From Alisma plantago-aquatica (Eukaryota; Streptophyta; Magnoliopsida; Alismatales; Alismataceae), in NCBI GenBank assembly GCA_963693085.1, contig OY856409.1, forward strand, positions 502,170,303 to 502,234,302: a stretch of DNA of 64,000 nt. The letters are read 5' to 3'. The position numbers and the translations under genes are program-made. This document shows positions 1-11,329 of this stretch, piece after piece (position 1 is the stretch's first letter; each line of letters opens with the position of its first letter). The notes beneath the pieces were generated by a model, which made no database searches, had not been told where the DNA came from, and saw nothing but the letters and a program-made list of their open reading frames with translations.

Positions 1-1122
1 TCTTATGATTAATCTGAGTACAAGAAGAAATAGGATTTGATATTCATGCACCCACAACAAGGATTAGAGGACATCATTCACAATAGAAATCACTCAATGT
101 GCTTCAAATTGATATTTTCATGCTACCTGCAGAAATTATATTTTACATATGAATGTGCTATCTGTAGAATTTGCCTCTTGGTTGAAATTAAATTTGACCA
201 AGGGGCGCTATGGTCGTAGTCAAGGGCGACCTAAAATAAGCTTTGACAAAAATTCTTATTTGTACATCATTTTACTGCACTTTATCTTAGTATATTCATT
301 CAAAAGATATTCATCATATTGAAACACGATTGTGACCTTAGAATATCATTAACTATAAGATTAAGGGGGAGCTCACACAAACTATATTGATTATAAGATT
401 AAGGAGCTTTCAAAACTTTGTAAACATCATTTGAAGCTTGTTATGACCTTAGTAATTTTAATCTTTATGAAAATAAAGGAATCTACAAATTTCATGAATG
501 TGACATATATATATTTTTTAACTCCTCTAAAACAAATTTGGGCTTAACATCCCATGTATTTAGTTAGAGACATTTTTCATGAACTCTAAGATTAAAGGAC
601 TCTCATTTCATTTTCAGGGCTTAACATCCCTTGCAAAATAGATGAGAAATCAATATGCATTCATCATAAGCTTAAGGGAATCTCATATCATTTTCAAGGC
701 TTAACATCCCTTGTAAAATGGGTGAGAAATCAATACATATGACATGCACCTAAAAGGATCTCATATCATTTCAAGGCTTAACATCCTTTGCAAATGATTG
801 AGAAACAAATTGTGGCTAAATTAAACGAAAATGATATTAAATCCCTGTTCTTAATAGAATATCTATCTAAGGGGGAGCATAGTATAAAAATTAAGAGGAA
901 AGATGAAATGATTTTCTTTGGATATCTTTTTGAAATGACAAAGGGGGAGAAAGAATATAAAATCAAAAACATAAAATATGAGTTTCATAAATATCACGGC
1001 CAGCACTCATTTGCAAAACAAGAATGACTACAAAAGGTAATCTTCAAGTATGAAACTCACATGCTTTATATTTCCTTATTTTATATTTAGGAAATGTTTG
1101 TCATCTTCAAAAAGGGGGAGAT
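1..1122 (+). mobile_element. Ty1/copia element, 3' internal region (non-coding tail)
   Basis: This is AT-rich sequence running into a purine tract at 1111-1120 that lies directly before the TG start of an LTR, so it is read as the 3' internal part of a copia-type retrotransposon on the plus strand. No gag-pol reading frame is visible; the longest frame (about 80 codons near 788-1027) resembles nothing I know. The motif AAGGGGGAG, or close variants, occurs at about 363, 869, 941 and 1111, so polypurine-like tracts are repeated. The 5' part of the element lies outside the window. The superfamily is inferred from the tract and the LTR start; a SIRE-like clade is possible but unproven. Confidence 0.6.
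541..790 (+). repeat. Degenerate tandem repeat, about 78 bp unit
   Basis: The phrase GGCTTAACATCC followed by YTTG-like sequence recurs at about 541, 619, 699 and 775. The later copies are each followed by a GAGAAATCAA-like stretch and preceded by TCATTTCA. This gives three to four diverged copies inside the copia internal tail. Confidence 0.7.
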
Positions 1123-1466
1123 TGTTGGCTAAATTGACATTATGATAAATCCCTTTGTTTCGATGATGACAAACATTTCATTCTTGTTGATCTAACGTGC
1201 TACTTGAGTGTTTCAGGAATGAGGTGGATGACAAAGCACTAGGGAATCTATATGCTTGAATACTTGTAAATTTCATGAAATGTAATAAATTGTAAACTTG
1301 TACAAATATATAATGTACAAGTACTTAGACTTCATGTAAATCAAGCGTTAGATCTTCCCTAGAAAATCACTACACTTAGATAGATCATCCCCTTCATTAG
1401 TGTCACATATGCACACTCATACATACACTTAGCACTTTATTTAAAACATTGAAACAGGGTCAATCT

Positions 1467-1664
1467 CAGTCGACAAACTCCTCGACCGAGACACTCTCGG
1501 TCGACAAACTTCTCGACCGAGAAAGACCCAAGTAGCTGTTAGACACAACTGACAAGGTAGTTGGCAGTTGGAGATGAACGTTGCAAACACTTGATCCAGA
1601 GAGCCTGTCGGTCGACAAAACCTCGACCGAGTAGGTGTCTCGGTCGACAATTCCTCGACCGAGA
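1467..1664. repeat. Four short hairpin modules in the copia LTR
   Basis: Four units of the form CGGTCGACAA-spacer-CTCGACCGAG lie at about 1467-1492, 1496-1521, 1609-1632 and 1640-1664. Each is an imperfect palindrome (GTCGA with TCGAC) and all share one orientation. They sit upstream of the LTR TATA box, where regulatory repeats of an LTR would be expected. Confidence 0.8.
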
Positions 1665-1799
1665 TGGACTCTGACAGCAACTGCATAATTAATTAACTAG
1701 CCGTTGCTAAAGCAACTAAAAAATACCTAACGACTAGTTAAGCACTTAGAACCCCCTAGAAAGTGTCTAGAATGTCCTTAAGCACTTGTAGGTCATTCC

Positions 1800-1807
1800 T
1801 ATAAATA
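1800..1807 (+). promoter_or_regulatory. LTR TATA box
   Basis: TATAAATA followed by GGAC lies about 680 bp into the LTR and downstream of the hairpin modules, as expected of an LTR core promoter. Transcription would start roughly 30 bp further on. Confidence 0.6.
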
Positions 1808-3814
1808 GGACATGCCTTAGGACACCTAAACTCACAAATCTACACTTGTGATACACTTGAGCTTACACTTGCAATTGTCAATCTGTTTTGAGAAATTGAG
1901 CAACACTTGCAGTGGCTATTTTTCTCTTTGCTCCAATTTCGTGTCCTATAGGCTAGCATCTCCTATCCACAACACTTACACTTATATATACATTGGTTAG
2001 GAGATCAAAACGCTTGATATAGGAAATCAAGCATTGAGCTGGAAAGTGGTATTGTAATTTCTATTTTTCCTTCTTGTTCCTTTTATCCTTTGTATTCTCC
2101 TTGCTACTCCTAGGGTTGGAGGCTGTGGATTGGAGAAGGTTCTTCTCCGTGGAGAAGGTGGACTTTGGACTACTTCAAGAAGGTTGTTGCAACGGGAAGC
2201 TACTTCAAGAGGAAGGCTACTTCAAGGGGGAGCTTGAAGTTACTTCAAGAAGGCTGCTTCAAGGTTGGTGCAACTACTTCTAGGTGAAGGTTGTTCGAAG
2301 GGTTTGGTGAAAGAATTGTAATTTTATGTAAAGTCCTTGCGAGGTAATACAATTTGATTCTTTCAAAATCCCGGTTGGGTAAGCAACCGGGTAGTGGACT
2401 GACTTCCTTATATTTTCTAAGGTTGGAACCACTCTAAATCCTTGTCCCCTTGTCCAATATTCTTGTGGTTGGTTGTTTGAGTTAAATAATTATTAAAATT
2501 ATTATAAAACCCTATTCACCCCCCTCTAGTGGTTTTTCAAGAACTAGGGTACAGTAACATGTGGGACATGTTTGAATATCACTATGAATATGATTCAAGG
2601 GTGATTGTCTCACAGTGCAAGTGGGAGTCTGTTGATATGTATGCCCTGAGAGCCAATCATGGGATGATTGGTGGGATACATTAAGATTGATTTGATAAAG
2701 ATCAAAGGCAAGCTTACAATTCTTTCTAGTTCAGTCATATGCGATAATGATAGAACAGATTGAATGTCTAGAGAATGACAGTACTCAATGACGTATGCTT
2801 TCAGGTTGAGGACCTGAACGATGAGATCATACAGATGTTAAGAGTTTGTACATTGTTATTATGTCCCTAGTCAGATGTCATTGTGGAAGGTAGATAGACA
2901 ACAATGACACACAAGACTAGATTGTGGTATTGGTTGATGACAGAATCTCATTAGTCATGATATGGAGATATCAAACCAAACACATATGTACTTGTTAGAG
3001 AACAAGTTTACCGGACAGACCCACCATGAGTTTGACACATGGAAACATGACATGGTAGTCACAGTCAGTTCTCACAGTGATGGTGGTGAGTGTGATTCTT
3101 TGACCTGAAATCACTACACTCAACACATGTGATTGGTACACTTTGACATCATTAAATGCAGTCCTGAAACATGGGTTGTAATAATGGTGATGATTGGGTG
3201 GCTTTGACACATGGGGCTTTTGAGGGGTGAGTGATAGATATGGGATTTGTCCTTCCTAAGGGAGTTTGATGTCCATGGCCACTTGATGAGTAGGATTGAG
3301 ATAGGCATTCACATGCATGTGTGAATCAGTATGTGATATTGATGCCATACATATCTCCTCCAATCTACTCTGAGATCAAGAAAGTGAAAGAACGTTGACA
3401 AGGTGACTGTTCCATGCCTTGAGTTCATTCGGGATATCAGTGACAAAGGAATTATACATTTGATGTAACACCATTCACAGATTGTAGGATTGAAAGTTGT
3501 TCTCCAACTTTCTATTTCACTTGGGTAGCACTGATGCGCGACTAGGCACCGCTCTTTACTTGTGAAGTCATAAGTGTTATGGACTTTCACTGCCAACGTG
3601 AAATGGGCCGGTAGGGTCACACACATAGGATTTAACCTGGAAGGGGATTTTATCCACAAATGATGTTTAGATTGATTACTAAAGGATTTTAGTAGTTTAA
3701 TTAAACACTCAATCAATTGATAGCTCAAAATCATAGTATTCAAGGTGTTGGACCGATTTATTAGAGTATCAGATTGATTGAAACTGCAATTGACTGATTT
3801 GCACAAGTCTGTTG

Positions 3815-4165
3815 CCCCAACTGATCGGCTCATGTTGTGAGTCGATCGTCTCATGTATCATGAAACGATCGACTCAATTGTTGAACCGGTCGACTCGTGG
3901 ACCAATCGAGATCGTTTGGAAAGTCAGAAGACTATTTTGCAAATACAATTTGTTTCACTTGTACAAATTTGATTTGGACAAGGATTAATATTTGATTAAT
4001 CGGAAACAAATATGAAAGTCAATTTGAGTTGGATCAGGACCACGAATCGATCAGCTCATGTGATGAACTGATCGGCTCAGGTATCCCAAATGATCGATTC
4101 AGGTGTGAACCGATCGGTTGAGGTCACCAAACGATCGTTTCAGGGTTGAAACGATCGGTTCAACT
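3815..4165. repeat. Array of CGATCGGTTCA-type hairpin motifs
   Basis: Roughly nine short motifs such as GATCGGCTCA, GTCGATCG, AACGATCG and ACCGATCGGTT occur in both orientations over 350 bp, so adjacent copies form small palindromes. They precede the TATA box of the second copia LTR, the same position as the unrelated-sequence hairpins in the first copia LTR. Confidence 0.75.
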
Positions 4166-4261
4166 GGCGAGTTGGTTGTTTTTGTGGAAAACCTCGAACA
4201 CTTCTACTCATGCTTTAATCCTGCATTGCCCGGAGTAGAGAACCCTGTCCCATGACCCTCC

Positions 4262-4271
4262 TATATATATA
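4262..4271 (+). promoter_or_regulatory. LTR TATA box (second copia family)
   Basis: CTATATATATAGGGG is a strong TATA-type element downstream of the hairpin-motif array. It probably marks the core promoter of this LTR. Confidence 0.55.
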
Positions 4272-4445
4272 GGGGTAGTGGGGGCTTCTCAGGTACACAA
4301 CTCAGTGCACCAGTTGCTCTATCATGTGCTTCATCATAATTGAGCATCACATTAGGACATGTTAACATGATAATAAGAATATTATTATACATAAAAACTA
4401 GTACCTCTTTTCTATTACTACTATAGGTTACAAGCATGTTCACAC

Positions 4446-6369
4446 TATTCTATAGTACTCAATGACAAAATTGAGGGTTAGGAAAATCTTTAGCGATGTG
4501 CCACTTTATAGGGAAATAGCCATCCCACTTGTCGTGTCACCAAAAATCCTTTTTCTGATTAAATCATATCTTACCTTTTCTTGATGGTGATTCAATTGTA
4601 TCTAACGTTTTCTTGATGTTTGCTTAAGTTACTGAACTCTTGTAGAAGATTTGGTGAATGTAGATTCCTAGTCTTACCTTTTTGGTTAATATGTCCATGC
4701 AAATGACTAATTTGGATAAGGAGGTTAAGAAATCAAGATTGGCTAAACATTTACACAAACACTTTGCAGTGAGTGATATTCCAAAGGAATCCATTATCTC
4801 TCTTTATGGTTGACTGATGACTACTCTTCAGATGATGGTCCAATGCACAATCTTACAAATTTTGAGGTGATTGAATTTTCTTGAGGACCACATAGTCCAA
4901 CTTAAATTCATGGAAAATTTATTTATGATGGTAGTGAATGAAGCTAAGCTAAAGTAAACATAAATTTGAACCCTCCAAACCCTGCCCCTAATTGTTCTTC
5001 TTTCCTCAGTTACTTCTTGAGCATGGGGAAGCTTTATTGTGTAGAGTCTCCCATCGCATACGCACGCCTTCTTCATGGTTTCTGAATCTACTGACATCAC
5101 CAACAACCCTCAAGGTCACATGAGAATCTATAAGTACTTATGCTAATAGACTTGTTTATGTTTAATATTTCTAAGCTAGCATCTTGTTTTATCCTTATGT
5201 AGACAATATATCTGCTCAGGGTGCTGCCATCAATTCAAAATAGTAGTAGCTTGCAGTTTCCACTCTATTTAATTCATAGTGGTCGAACAGATGTTGATAT
5301 CAAAATGAAGTGGGATTTGCAGGTTAGTTTCTCCTTAACAAAGCTAACCAATGATTATCTAATTTTTATTATTCCTAAGACCACTTAGGTGTCTGAGAGA
5401 ACTTAGGTGGTCTTAGGAATATATTTTTCATCTTACTTGGCACGAGCAATGAAACAATGAATGCATGGATTATGAAACATGGACGTAAACTAGGGTTAGA
5501 TGTTATGAATCTAGGGTGGCTGTAAATGCAACCTACTCTTCACAATTGTTACTTCTTTGTATAGTTGTGCAAATGGGAAGATAATGAAAAAATAAAGGTA
5601 ATTATTTTTCTTATTTTACAATAGTAAAATGAAGGATATATATATGAATTCTTTTATACATCACACATATGGTGGCTATATTGGAGGCAGAATAGCTTTA
5701 GTAGCATTTACTTATTTTGTGGAGTAGATTCCTATCTTTCCTAAAACACATTGCACTCTCCAAGACTAGTGGGTCGCAACTGCTTAATACGATCTCTCTA
5801 CTGCAACTCTACCAAATTGATCTTACCAATCTACTATGCATGATAGTGACCCTGATTAATTGCTTCAGTTGAAGAAAGGAAAAATTACTCATAAGAAGAA
5901 GAAAAAAAGTCATGAACGACTAATATAACATCATGAAACAATATAAACTTTCACCAAGAGTTGAGTTGACTATAATGGAAACTTCATGATACTTCCATGC
6001 TGAGTCAGTCTTATAACTATTTCCCAATAGAGTTTCTGAACCTTTTTTAGTCTTGTATTTTTTGACATTATTTTAATTCATAATCTTGTAGTTCTCAACG
6101 ATCATTCTCTTGGAAGGAGTGAATTGGAATAGTTCTTGCAGAAAATGGAGGCAGTCAAAAGAGGACATATATATATGATAATGAAGCATAGAGAGGCCAA
6201 AGAACTTGCACTAAATGCTTCCAAGTACATGGTTACAAGTACAATACAAGAGATTTAGGAGAAATGGTGATTATATGATAGTTTTGATGTCAACTTTGAC
6301 CATGGGTTGGGGTGGAAATTTGAGATGTAAACTTATATTCTCATGGGGTGTCGTTGTATACATTGAATT
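4446..6369. other. Intergenic, no gene recognised
   Basis: AT-rich sequence with no convincing reading frame. About 5200-5330 is open on the plus strand over some 38 codons and might be a gene remnant, but I cannot assign it. A short hairpin lies at 5371-5420. Confidence 0.4.
5371..5420. repeat. Short near-perfect inverted repeat
   Basis: A 20-bp arm (ATTCCTAAGACCACTTAGGT) is followed by a 10-bp loop and its near reverse complement, with only a few mismatches. It could be a small foldback element or only a chance hairpin. Confidence 0.7.
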
Positions 6370-7695
6370 GAATTCTTAAATACTTTAGTAATCAATCCAA
6401 TCATCATTCATAATTTAAATCCTCTTCCAGATGAGTTCCTATGTGTGTGACCCTATAGGGCTCATATCACGTTGGTAGTAAATGTCAATAACTAACTTAT
6501 GACATCACAAGTAAAGAGTGATGCCTAGTCAAACATCACTGTTACCCATGTGAATGGAAAGTTGGAGAACAACTTCAACCTACAATCTGTGTAAGGTGTT
6601 TTAATGATTGTATATGTGGCAACACATCCCACTATGACACAAACATCGAGGTGTTACGTGAAAACGTGCGGAAATCACCATAACCACAGATTACCAAAAA
6701 CACGGGTTAATTAAAACTGATTGTGGAAAGCAGGTAATCCGAGGAACTATTACATTCAAGTCCACATCCTGCAAGGAAACAGATTATATAAACATTTACA
6801 AGCCTGGATTCGTATCCACAGCTTAGCAGAACAACTGTCTAACCATCACATGAGTTCATCACCTGTTTATTCAGCAGGATATACAAAACATCAACAACTA
6901 TACATCATGAAACAACGTCAAAACGCTCCCAAGGACCCGAGAGTACATGGATGACTCTAAGACTCTACTACAAAACATCCAAAATAGCAGCATATCCATC
7001 ACTTGCCTTCTACTACTCGTCTTGCTGCTCGTCCGCAACTCCGCGACCACCACCACGCCTAGCTCGACCACCTAAAAAGGGTGTAAACTAGCGGGGTGAG
7101 ACACACAGTCCCAGCGAGAAACATAACTCCCCGCCGAAACTACAAAACCTCATAAAGATAAAGTAGATAACCGATAAGAGGTATAACAAGCGCAGTTATA
7201 AAATAAAGTTGTTCTTACTAGCAAGCTTACCAGATGTACGAAAGGCATATACCCAAGTATTTCTTTATGGAACATGATTAACAAGATATCATGAGGAACA
7301 TATAAGCAACTGTAAAATATAACATGATTAACTACACAAGCGAGGCCTCAACCAATGTTTCATGTTTGTCTTAAGCAGTAAATACTAAATGGCTGGATTA
7401 CATATTATTATGAACTAAGGAAGTGAGACGTACTGCTCATATCCAACCGACGGCTGCGAAACCCAGAGCTGGTGCCATACAAGGTCAATTGAAGAGCCAG
7501 ACTCCACGACCTCCCACCTTGTGGTCAGTGCACGAGAACCAAAGCAGGACCGCAGTCTCATGCTTAAGTGGCCTCAGCCACATGGTCAACTCCATAGGCT
7601 ACCCTTCCTCTAGCCCACCTCGATACAGGTCACGACGCTAGTATATCTGAGCCACGGGCCTGTTCACTGTGCTCTGAGCCATGAACGCATTCATG

Positions 7696-7696
<1 letters not shown>

Positions 7697-7785
<89 letters not shown>
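7697..7785. repeat. Compound microsatellite (CT)n(TA)n(TG)n(TATG)n
   Basis: About 23 bp of CT repeats pass into about 36 bp of TA, then about 18 bp of TG and a few TATG units. LTR B (around 29270) has only CTCTATATAAATATATG here, so the array expanded after the two LTRs separated. Confidence 0.95.
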
Positions 7786-7789
<4 letters not shown>

Positions 7790-7903
7790 CTGAGTCTGCA
7801 ACTGTAGTTGCACTCGATTCCCTCTCTATTTAAGGCTAGGAGAAACCACACATATTCAACAATATGTGCTTCCAGGTTAACCCACAAGAGAACCTGTTTC
7901 ACC

Positions 7904-8340
7904 CACTACGAAAAATATGGTCTTTAACTACAAAAAAAAATTGTAGCGAAAACCCCAAAATTTGTAGCTAAAAGCTTTGGCTACATTTATCCTTACATTT
8001 ATAATATATAGCTAATACCCGTGTAGCTAATTATTTAGGCTACATTTTTCAAAGTTGTAGTTAGTTATTCCTCTGGCTACAAATTCATATGTAACCCTAA
8101 TTGTAGGTAAAAAATGTCCTTACACATAAACATGTAGTTTCCATTGTAGCCAAATGTATGACTACAATTCAATTTGTACCTATGATATGTAGGGAGAGAT
8201 GACATTGGTTACAATTTGTATTTGTAGTTCATGTATAGCAAAAATTAGCACTTGCTACACATGTAATTATAGCCAATGTGTAGTGAAAGACACCATGTAC
8301 TATACATACATATGTAGTGAGAGACATTATGTATCCAGTC
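7904..8340. repeat. Left subterminal repeats of CACTA 1
   Basis: About fifteen short motifs of the type TTGTAGCTAAA or its complement GGCTACA occur in roughly 430 bp, in both orientations. In CACTA elements such subterminal arrays bind the TnpA-type protein; that role is inferred here. Confidence 0.75.
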
Positions 8341-8569
8341 AGTCGCTTGCCAATATAGAGGGGTTTTCAATAAGAAAATAGATGAATTTTAATCAAGATC
8401 GATTTGTGCTTACAATGTCAACAATGATACTTTTATTTATATTTGAACAGTGAGTACACACGGGGAGGACATTAACATGGCCCCTGCTTTACACTATGCA
8501 TAGAAAAAGACACATGTATACAATATCTTCTTCTCACTACATCTATCCACTACAAACTACAAAGCACAA

Positions 8570-8960
8570 TATAAAGAGGGCTCATCTCCCTTAGTTCCTC
8601 CACCTAATTCACAGTGAGTTCAACAGCCCTATGAATCTCAGCTTTAGTGGTGAATCTTCCAATCCCAAACATGATAGAGGTATGTGCCATGTCCTCATCA
8701 ACTCCCAGAGCTCTCAACACATAGGACTGAGCACAAGAGTTGCAGCCTTTCCTGTTGGAAACTCTTGTAGAGGTTCATGTATGGTTAGTTTTGGTTGGCA
8801 GATCCCCTAGATTAGAACATGTTGGCATTTCTTCTCATAATCTATACGTTCTGTACTTTTGTATGTTGTGGATCTCAAGCTCCATCAAGTTAATGGTAGC
8901 ATCCACTTTGTGTGAACCACCATGGATACCTACAAAGAAACATACAAGTTTTGAGATGTA
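8570..8960. repeat. Internal duplication in CACTA 1, copy 1
   Basis: This segment, from CTCATCTCCCTTAGTTCCTCC to past the TTTTGGTTGGCA region, is repeated at about 10020-10430 with scattered differences. Both copies contain the NFS1-like fragment and an unassigned adjacent exon-like stretch. Confidence 0.85.
8604..8735 (-). pseudogene. NFS1: Cysteine desulfurase (NFS1/IscS) C-terminal fragment, copy 1
   Basis: The minus strand reads [19 protein letters not shown] followed by [14 protein letters not shown] and RAVELTVN, then a stop at 8604-8606. This closely resembles the C-terminal part of plant mitochondrial cysteine desulfurase, where the phrase [18 protein letters not shown] is highly conserved. 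NFS1 is a PLP enzyme that takes sulfur from cysteine for iron-sulfur cluster assembly. Only about 43 codons remain; the catalytic region and PLP lysine are absent, so it cannot be an enzyme. The stop truncates the usual tail. It lies within CACTA transposon 1 and is read as a captured fragment. Fragment identity is from motif recognition, not a search. Confidence 0.8.
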
Positions 8961-9099
8961 GCTCATGAAAGAAACAAGCAAATGTAGTTTCTCCTACTCA
9001 TAACTTACCTACTCCATAAGCATACAACTTTTTTAGCATGCTACATGCTTCCCTTTTGAGGTGGAATCATATTGGTAAGCTCAGGCCTTGGGATAGTAG

Positions 9100-9312
9100 G
9101 AATGTTCGTGGAAGGTTCAATGGTTGCCACGAGATTCATTTAGTGGATGAATCTTTGTTGCAGTTGGACATTCTAAGACAGCCTTGACTATCTCTTTGGT
9201 AGGTTCTCTTCCAGTCTATGTAACTGTCACTAGCTTCAACACATTATCGAAAGTAGCACGTCCTAGAAAACCAATATTTCTCGTATCACAGTACTGCCAG
9301 ATCTGCATGAGA
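9100..9312 (-). pseudogene. EH-domain protein fragment (Pan1/AtEH-like)
   Basis: The minus strand reads IWQYCDTRNIGFLGRATF then DNVLKLVTV, a stop (TAG), and in the same frame GREPTKEIVKAVLECPTATKI. It matches the plant EH-domain pattern in which RRGFLGRPEFYNALKLVTVAQ is followed by RELTPDIVKAAL and GPAAAKIPAP. EH-domain proteins of this type act in clathrin-mediated endocytosis. Only one exon-sized piece is visible, with at least one in-frame stop, so it is a dead fragment. It lies between the two NFS1-like fragments of CACTA 1. Confidence 0.65.
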
Positions 9313-10014
9313 TGATAGATCTTAGAAGATAGCAAGCACAAGGAATATTCAATGCAAAACCAAAAATGTCTATGGAGATGAGAATTAACAAACTGCAAAT
9401 GCATGCAACATTAATTCAACTTAACACACGAGAGAACTAGAAAACCGAATATATGCGTGTCCTAATTTCAAATGCTAATGATGGTAAAAGAGCACCCAAG
9501 AACAATAAATGCTCTACATGACATGACAACATAGGCAAGCCAAATAAAATGAACAATTCATGCAAACATATCGTACTGTAGAGATCGGAATAACATCTAA
9601 CAACATATGCAAACATAACTTACTTTTCACCTGTCTTTTCTATATATCACTTATGAGTCTTGTAGTCCACTATCATCTCATGGCCATATTACCAGCCTAC
9701 TGATCTCCAACTCATAACATGCTTGAGTAGTCCATTCTTTCTTTCACCTCGTGGCCATATTACCAGGCTATTGATCTCCTAAAATAGTGTGTTGAATTGT
9801 AGAAATTTCTTTCGCCAAGACATGATGGTGTAGAGAGCACTGCACTAACATCCTTTTAGGTGGTATTTACTAAGCTTGGGATCACCAATTCCATCCTATG
9901 ATAGCATGGCATGGCTGAAGAAGGTAGCAACGGACTGTAAAATGCAGAATTCAAGCATGTGTTAAGGGAGACTCCGCAATGAGGAAACTTACTATGAACA
10001 GAGACTACAAAGAA

Positions 10015-10430
10015 AAATATAAAGAGGTCTCATCTCCCTTAGTTCCTCCAGCACTGTGAGTTCAATAACCCTATCAATCTTAGCTTCAATGCTGAATATT
10101 CCAATCCCAAACTTGATAGAGGTATGTGACGTGTCTTCATCAACTCCCAGAGCTCTCAACACATAGGACTGAGGCCAAGAGCTGCATCCTTTCCTGTTGG
10201 CAACTGATGTAGATGTTCAACCATGGTTTGTTTTGGTTGGCAAATCCCCTAGATCAGAACATATTGCCATTTCTTCTCATAATCTATATGTTCTACACTT
10301 TTGTATGTTATAGATCTCAAGTGCCATCAAGGTGATGGTAGCATCCAGCTTTCTGCGAACCACTAGGGATACTTTCTCAAGAAACATACAAGTTTTGAGA
10401 TATAGCTCTCAAAAGGAACAAGAAAACATA
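10015..10430. repeat. Internal duplication in CACTA 1, copy 2
   Basis: Diverged copy of 8570-8960 in the same orientation, about 1.44 kb downstream. Confidence 0.85.
10050..10175 (-). pseudogene. NFS1: Cysteine desulfurase (NFS1/IscS) C-terminal fragment, copy 2
   Basis: The minus strand reads [19 protein letters not shown] then IKFGIGIFSIEAKI. It is a second, more diverged copy of the fragment at 8604-8735. It lacks the stop seen in copy 1 at the same point but runs into unrelated sequence. The pair arose by the internal duplication of the transposon, so a single capture followed by duplication is more likely than two captures. Confidence 0.75.
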
Positions 10431-10448
10431 GTTTCTCTTACTCATAAC

Positions 10449-11110
10449 TTACCCATTCCATAAGCTTTCTTCTCCCAGTGAATGAGAAGTATCAACAAGC
10501 TTCATCCCTTCAGATCTAATGTTTAGGGAAGGAATAGGTCTAGAAAGAATAATTTCAAATGCAATGAGTACTTGACCTTGGTCCAAGAACCAATAATTAA
10601 GACATGTCAGTAACATATAGAAAAGAAAATGAAGTACCAATAATTGACACATCTCAGTAACAAACCTGGAAGGTCCAACAACAAACAAACTAAAAAAGGC
10701 TACACAACTACAAACTTTATCAATAATTGGCTCTTGTTGGAGGAGGGTTGCCTCTTGACTTTCTTCCTAAATAAAATCTAGAGACACTCTAAGACAAAGT
10801 TCTATACTGGAATATGTATACATAAAACATTAGCTAGGCAAGGAGACATTGACAAACTGCAGCTTGAACTTGAAGCTCCCCATCATGAACCAACACTAAA
10901 CAGTTCACAGGGTCAGGAACTCTGCACTAACAACCTCACATTATGAAAAGCTACAGATGATATCATTGCACAACAATCATAGAGAAAAAAATCAAACCTG
11001 GAGTTTGATGCAATCTCCAGTTTCCCTGGCTATAGAAGTAGGAATTTGAGCATCTGATGGGAGGAAGTAGAACTTGGAACTTATTACTCTCATTGTCATG
11101 AACTCATCCT
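10449..11110 (-). other. Exon-like stretches of unknown origin in CACTA 1
   Basis: Two minus-strand stretches are open and protein-like: about 10449-10640 (around DQGQVLIAFEIILSRPIPSL) and about 10985-11110 (around KFYFLPSDAQIPTSIARETG). I do not recognise either family. Their position among identified captured fragments suggests they too are pieces of host genes. Confidence 0.35.
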
Positions 11111-11329
11111 CAATTTTCTACATAAATAATAAATAAAATAGTAAACAACAAAATTGACTGCGCTGACGGTTCAGCTAGTATAATTATCCAACATCTAGTG
11201 CACAAAATAAATCATAGTGGCTCAGTAGGTAGTAAGAAGAACAAGAAGGTGAAAGTAGTAAGGAGCCCAAGAATGATGGATGCATATTTCTGAAGCAAGA
11301 TGATGATAATGAAGGATCTGACTAGGAGC

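Larger units (their letters stand above)
1123..2559 (+). mobile_element. Ty1/copia 3' LTR (first family)
   Basis: The LTR begins TGTTGGCT right after the purine tract AAAGGGGGAG. It carries a TATA box at 1800-1807 and ends near ACAGTAACA at about 2559, after the C-rich run CCCCCCTCTAG. Length is about 1.4 kb. The 3' boundary is approximate because the 5' LTR and the target duplication are not in the window. The part after the TATA box contains about six copies of CTACTTCAAG (2159-2280). The sequence that follows looks like the tail of a different copia element, so this element appears nested in it. Confidence 0.65.
2560..4445 (+). mobile_element. Second Ty1/copia family: internal tail and LTR
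   Basis: At 2617-2627 the phrase GCAAGTGGGAG, a copia-type polypurine tract, is followed at 2630 by TGTTGATATGTATGCCC, a start resembling Angela/Tork-type plant LTRs. The stretch 2560-2629 would be the end of the internal region and 2630 onward the 3' LTR on the plus strand. A TATA box lies at 4262-4271. The 3' limit is not clear; I stop near 4445. A diverged copy of the same LTR is present in inverse orientation (6370-6609 plus 35050-35870), which shows this is a repeat family and not unique DNA. Confidence 0.6.

Noticed and set aside
788..1027. Possible small copia accessory gene
   Set aside because: Its Lys/Ile-rich product has no known motif and the frame begins inside the 78-bp tandem repeat; support is too weak.
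3309..3854. 181-codon minus-strand frame
   Set aside because: Lies wholly within the second copia LTR, opposite to its direction, with no family resemblance; the diverged copy of this LTR does not keep it.
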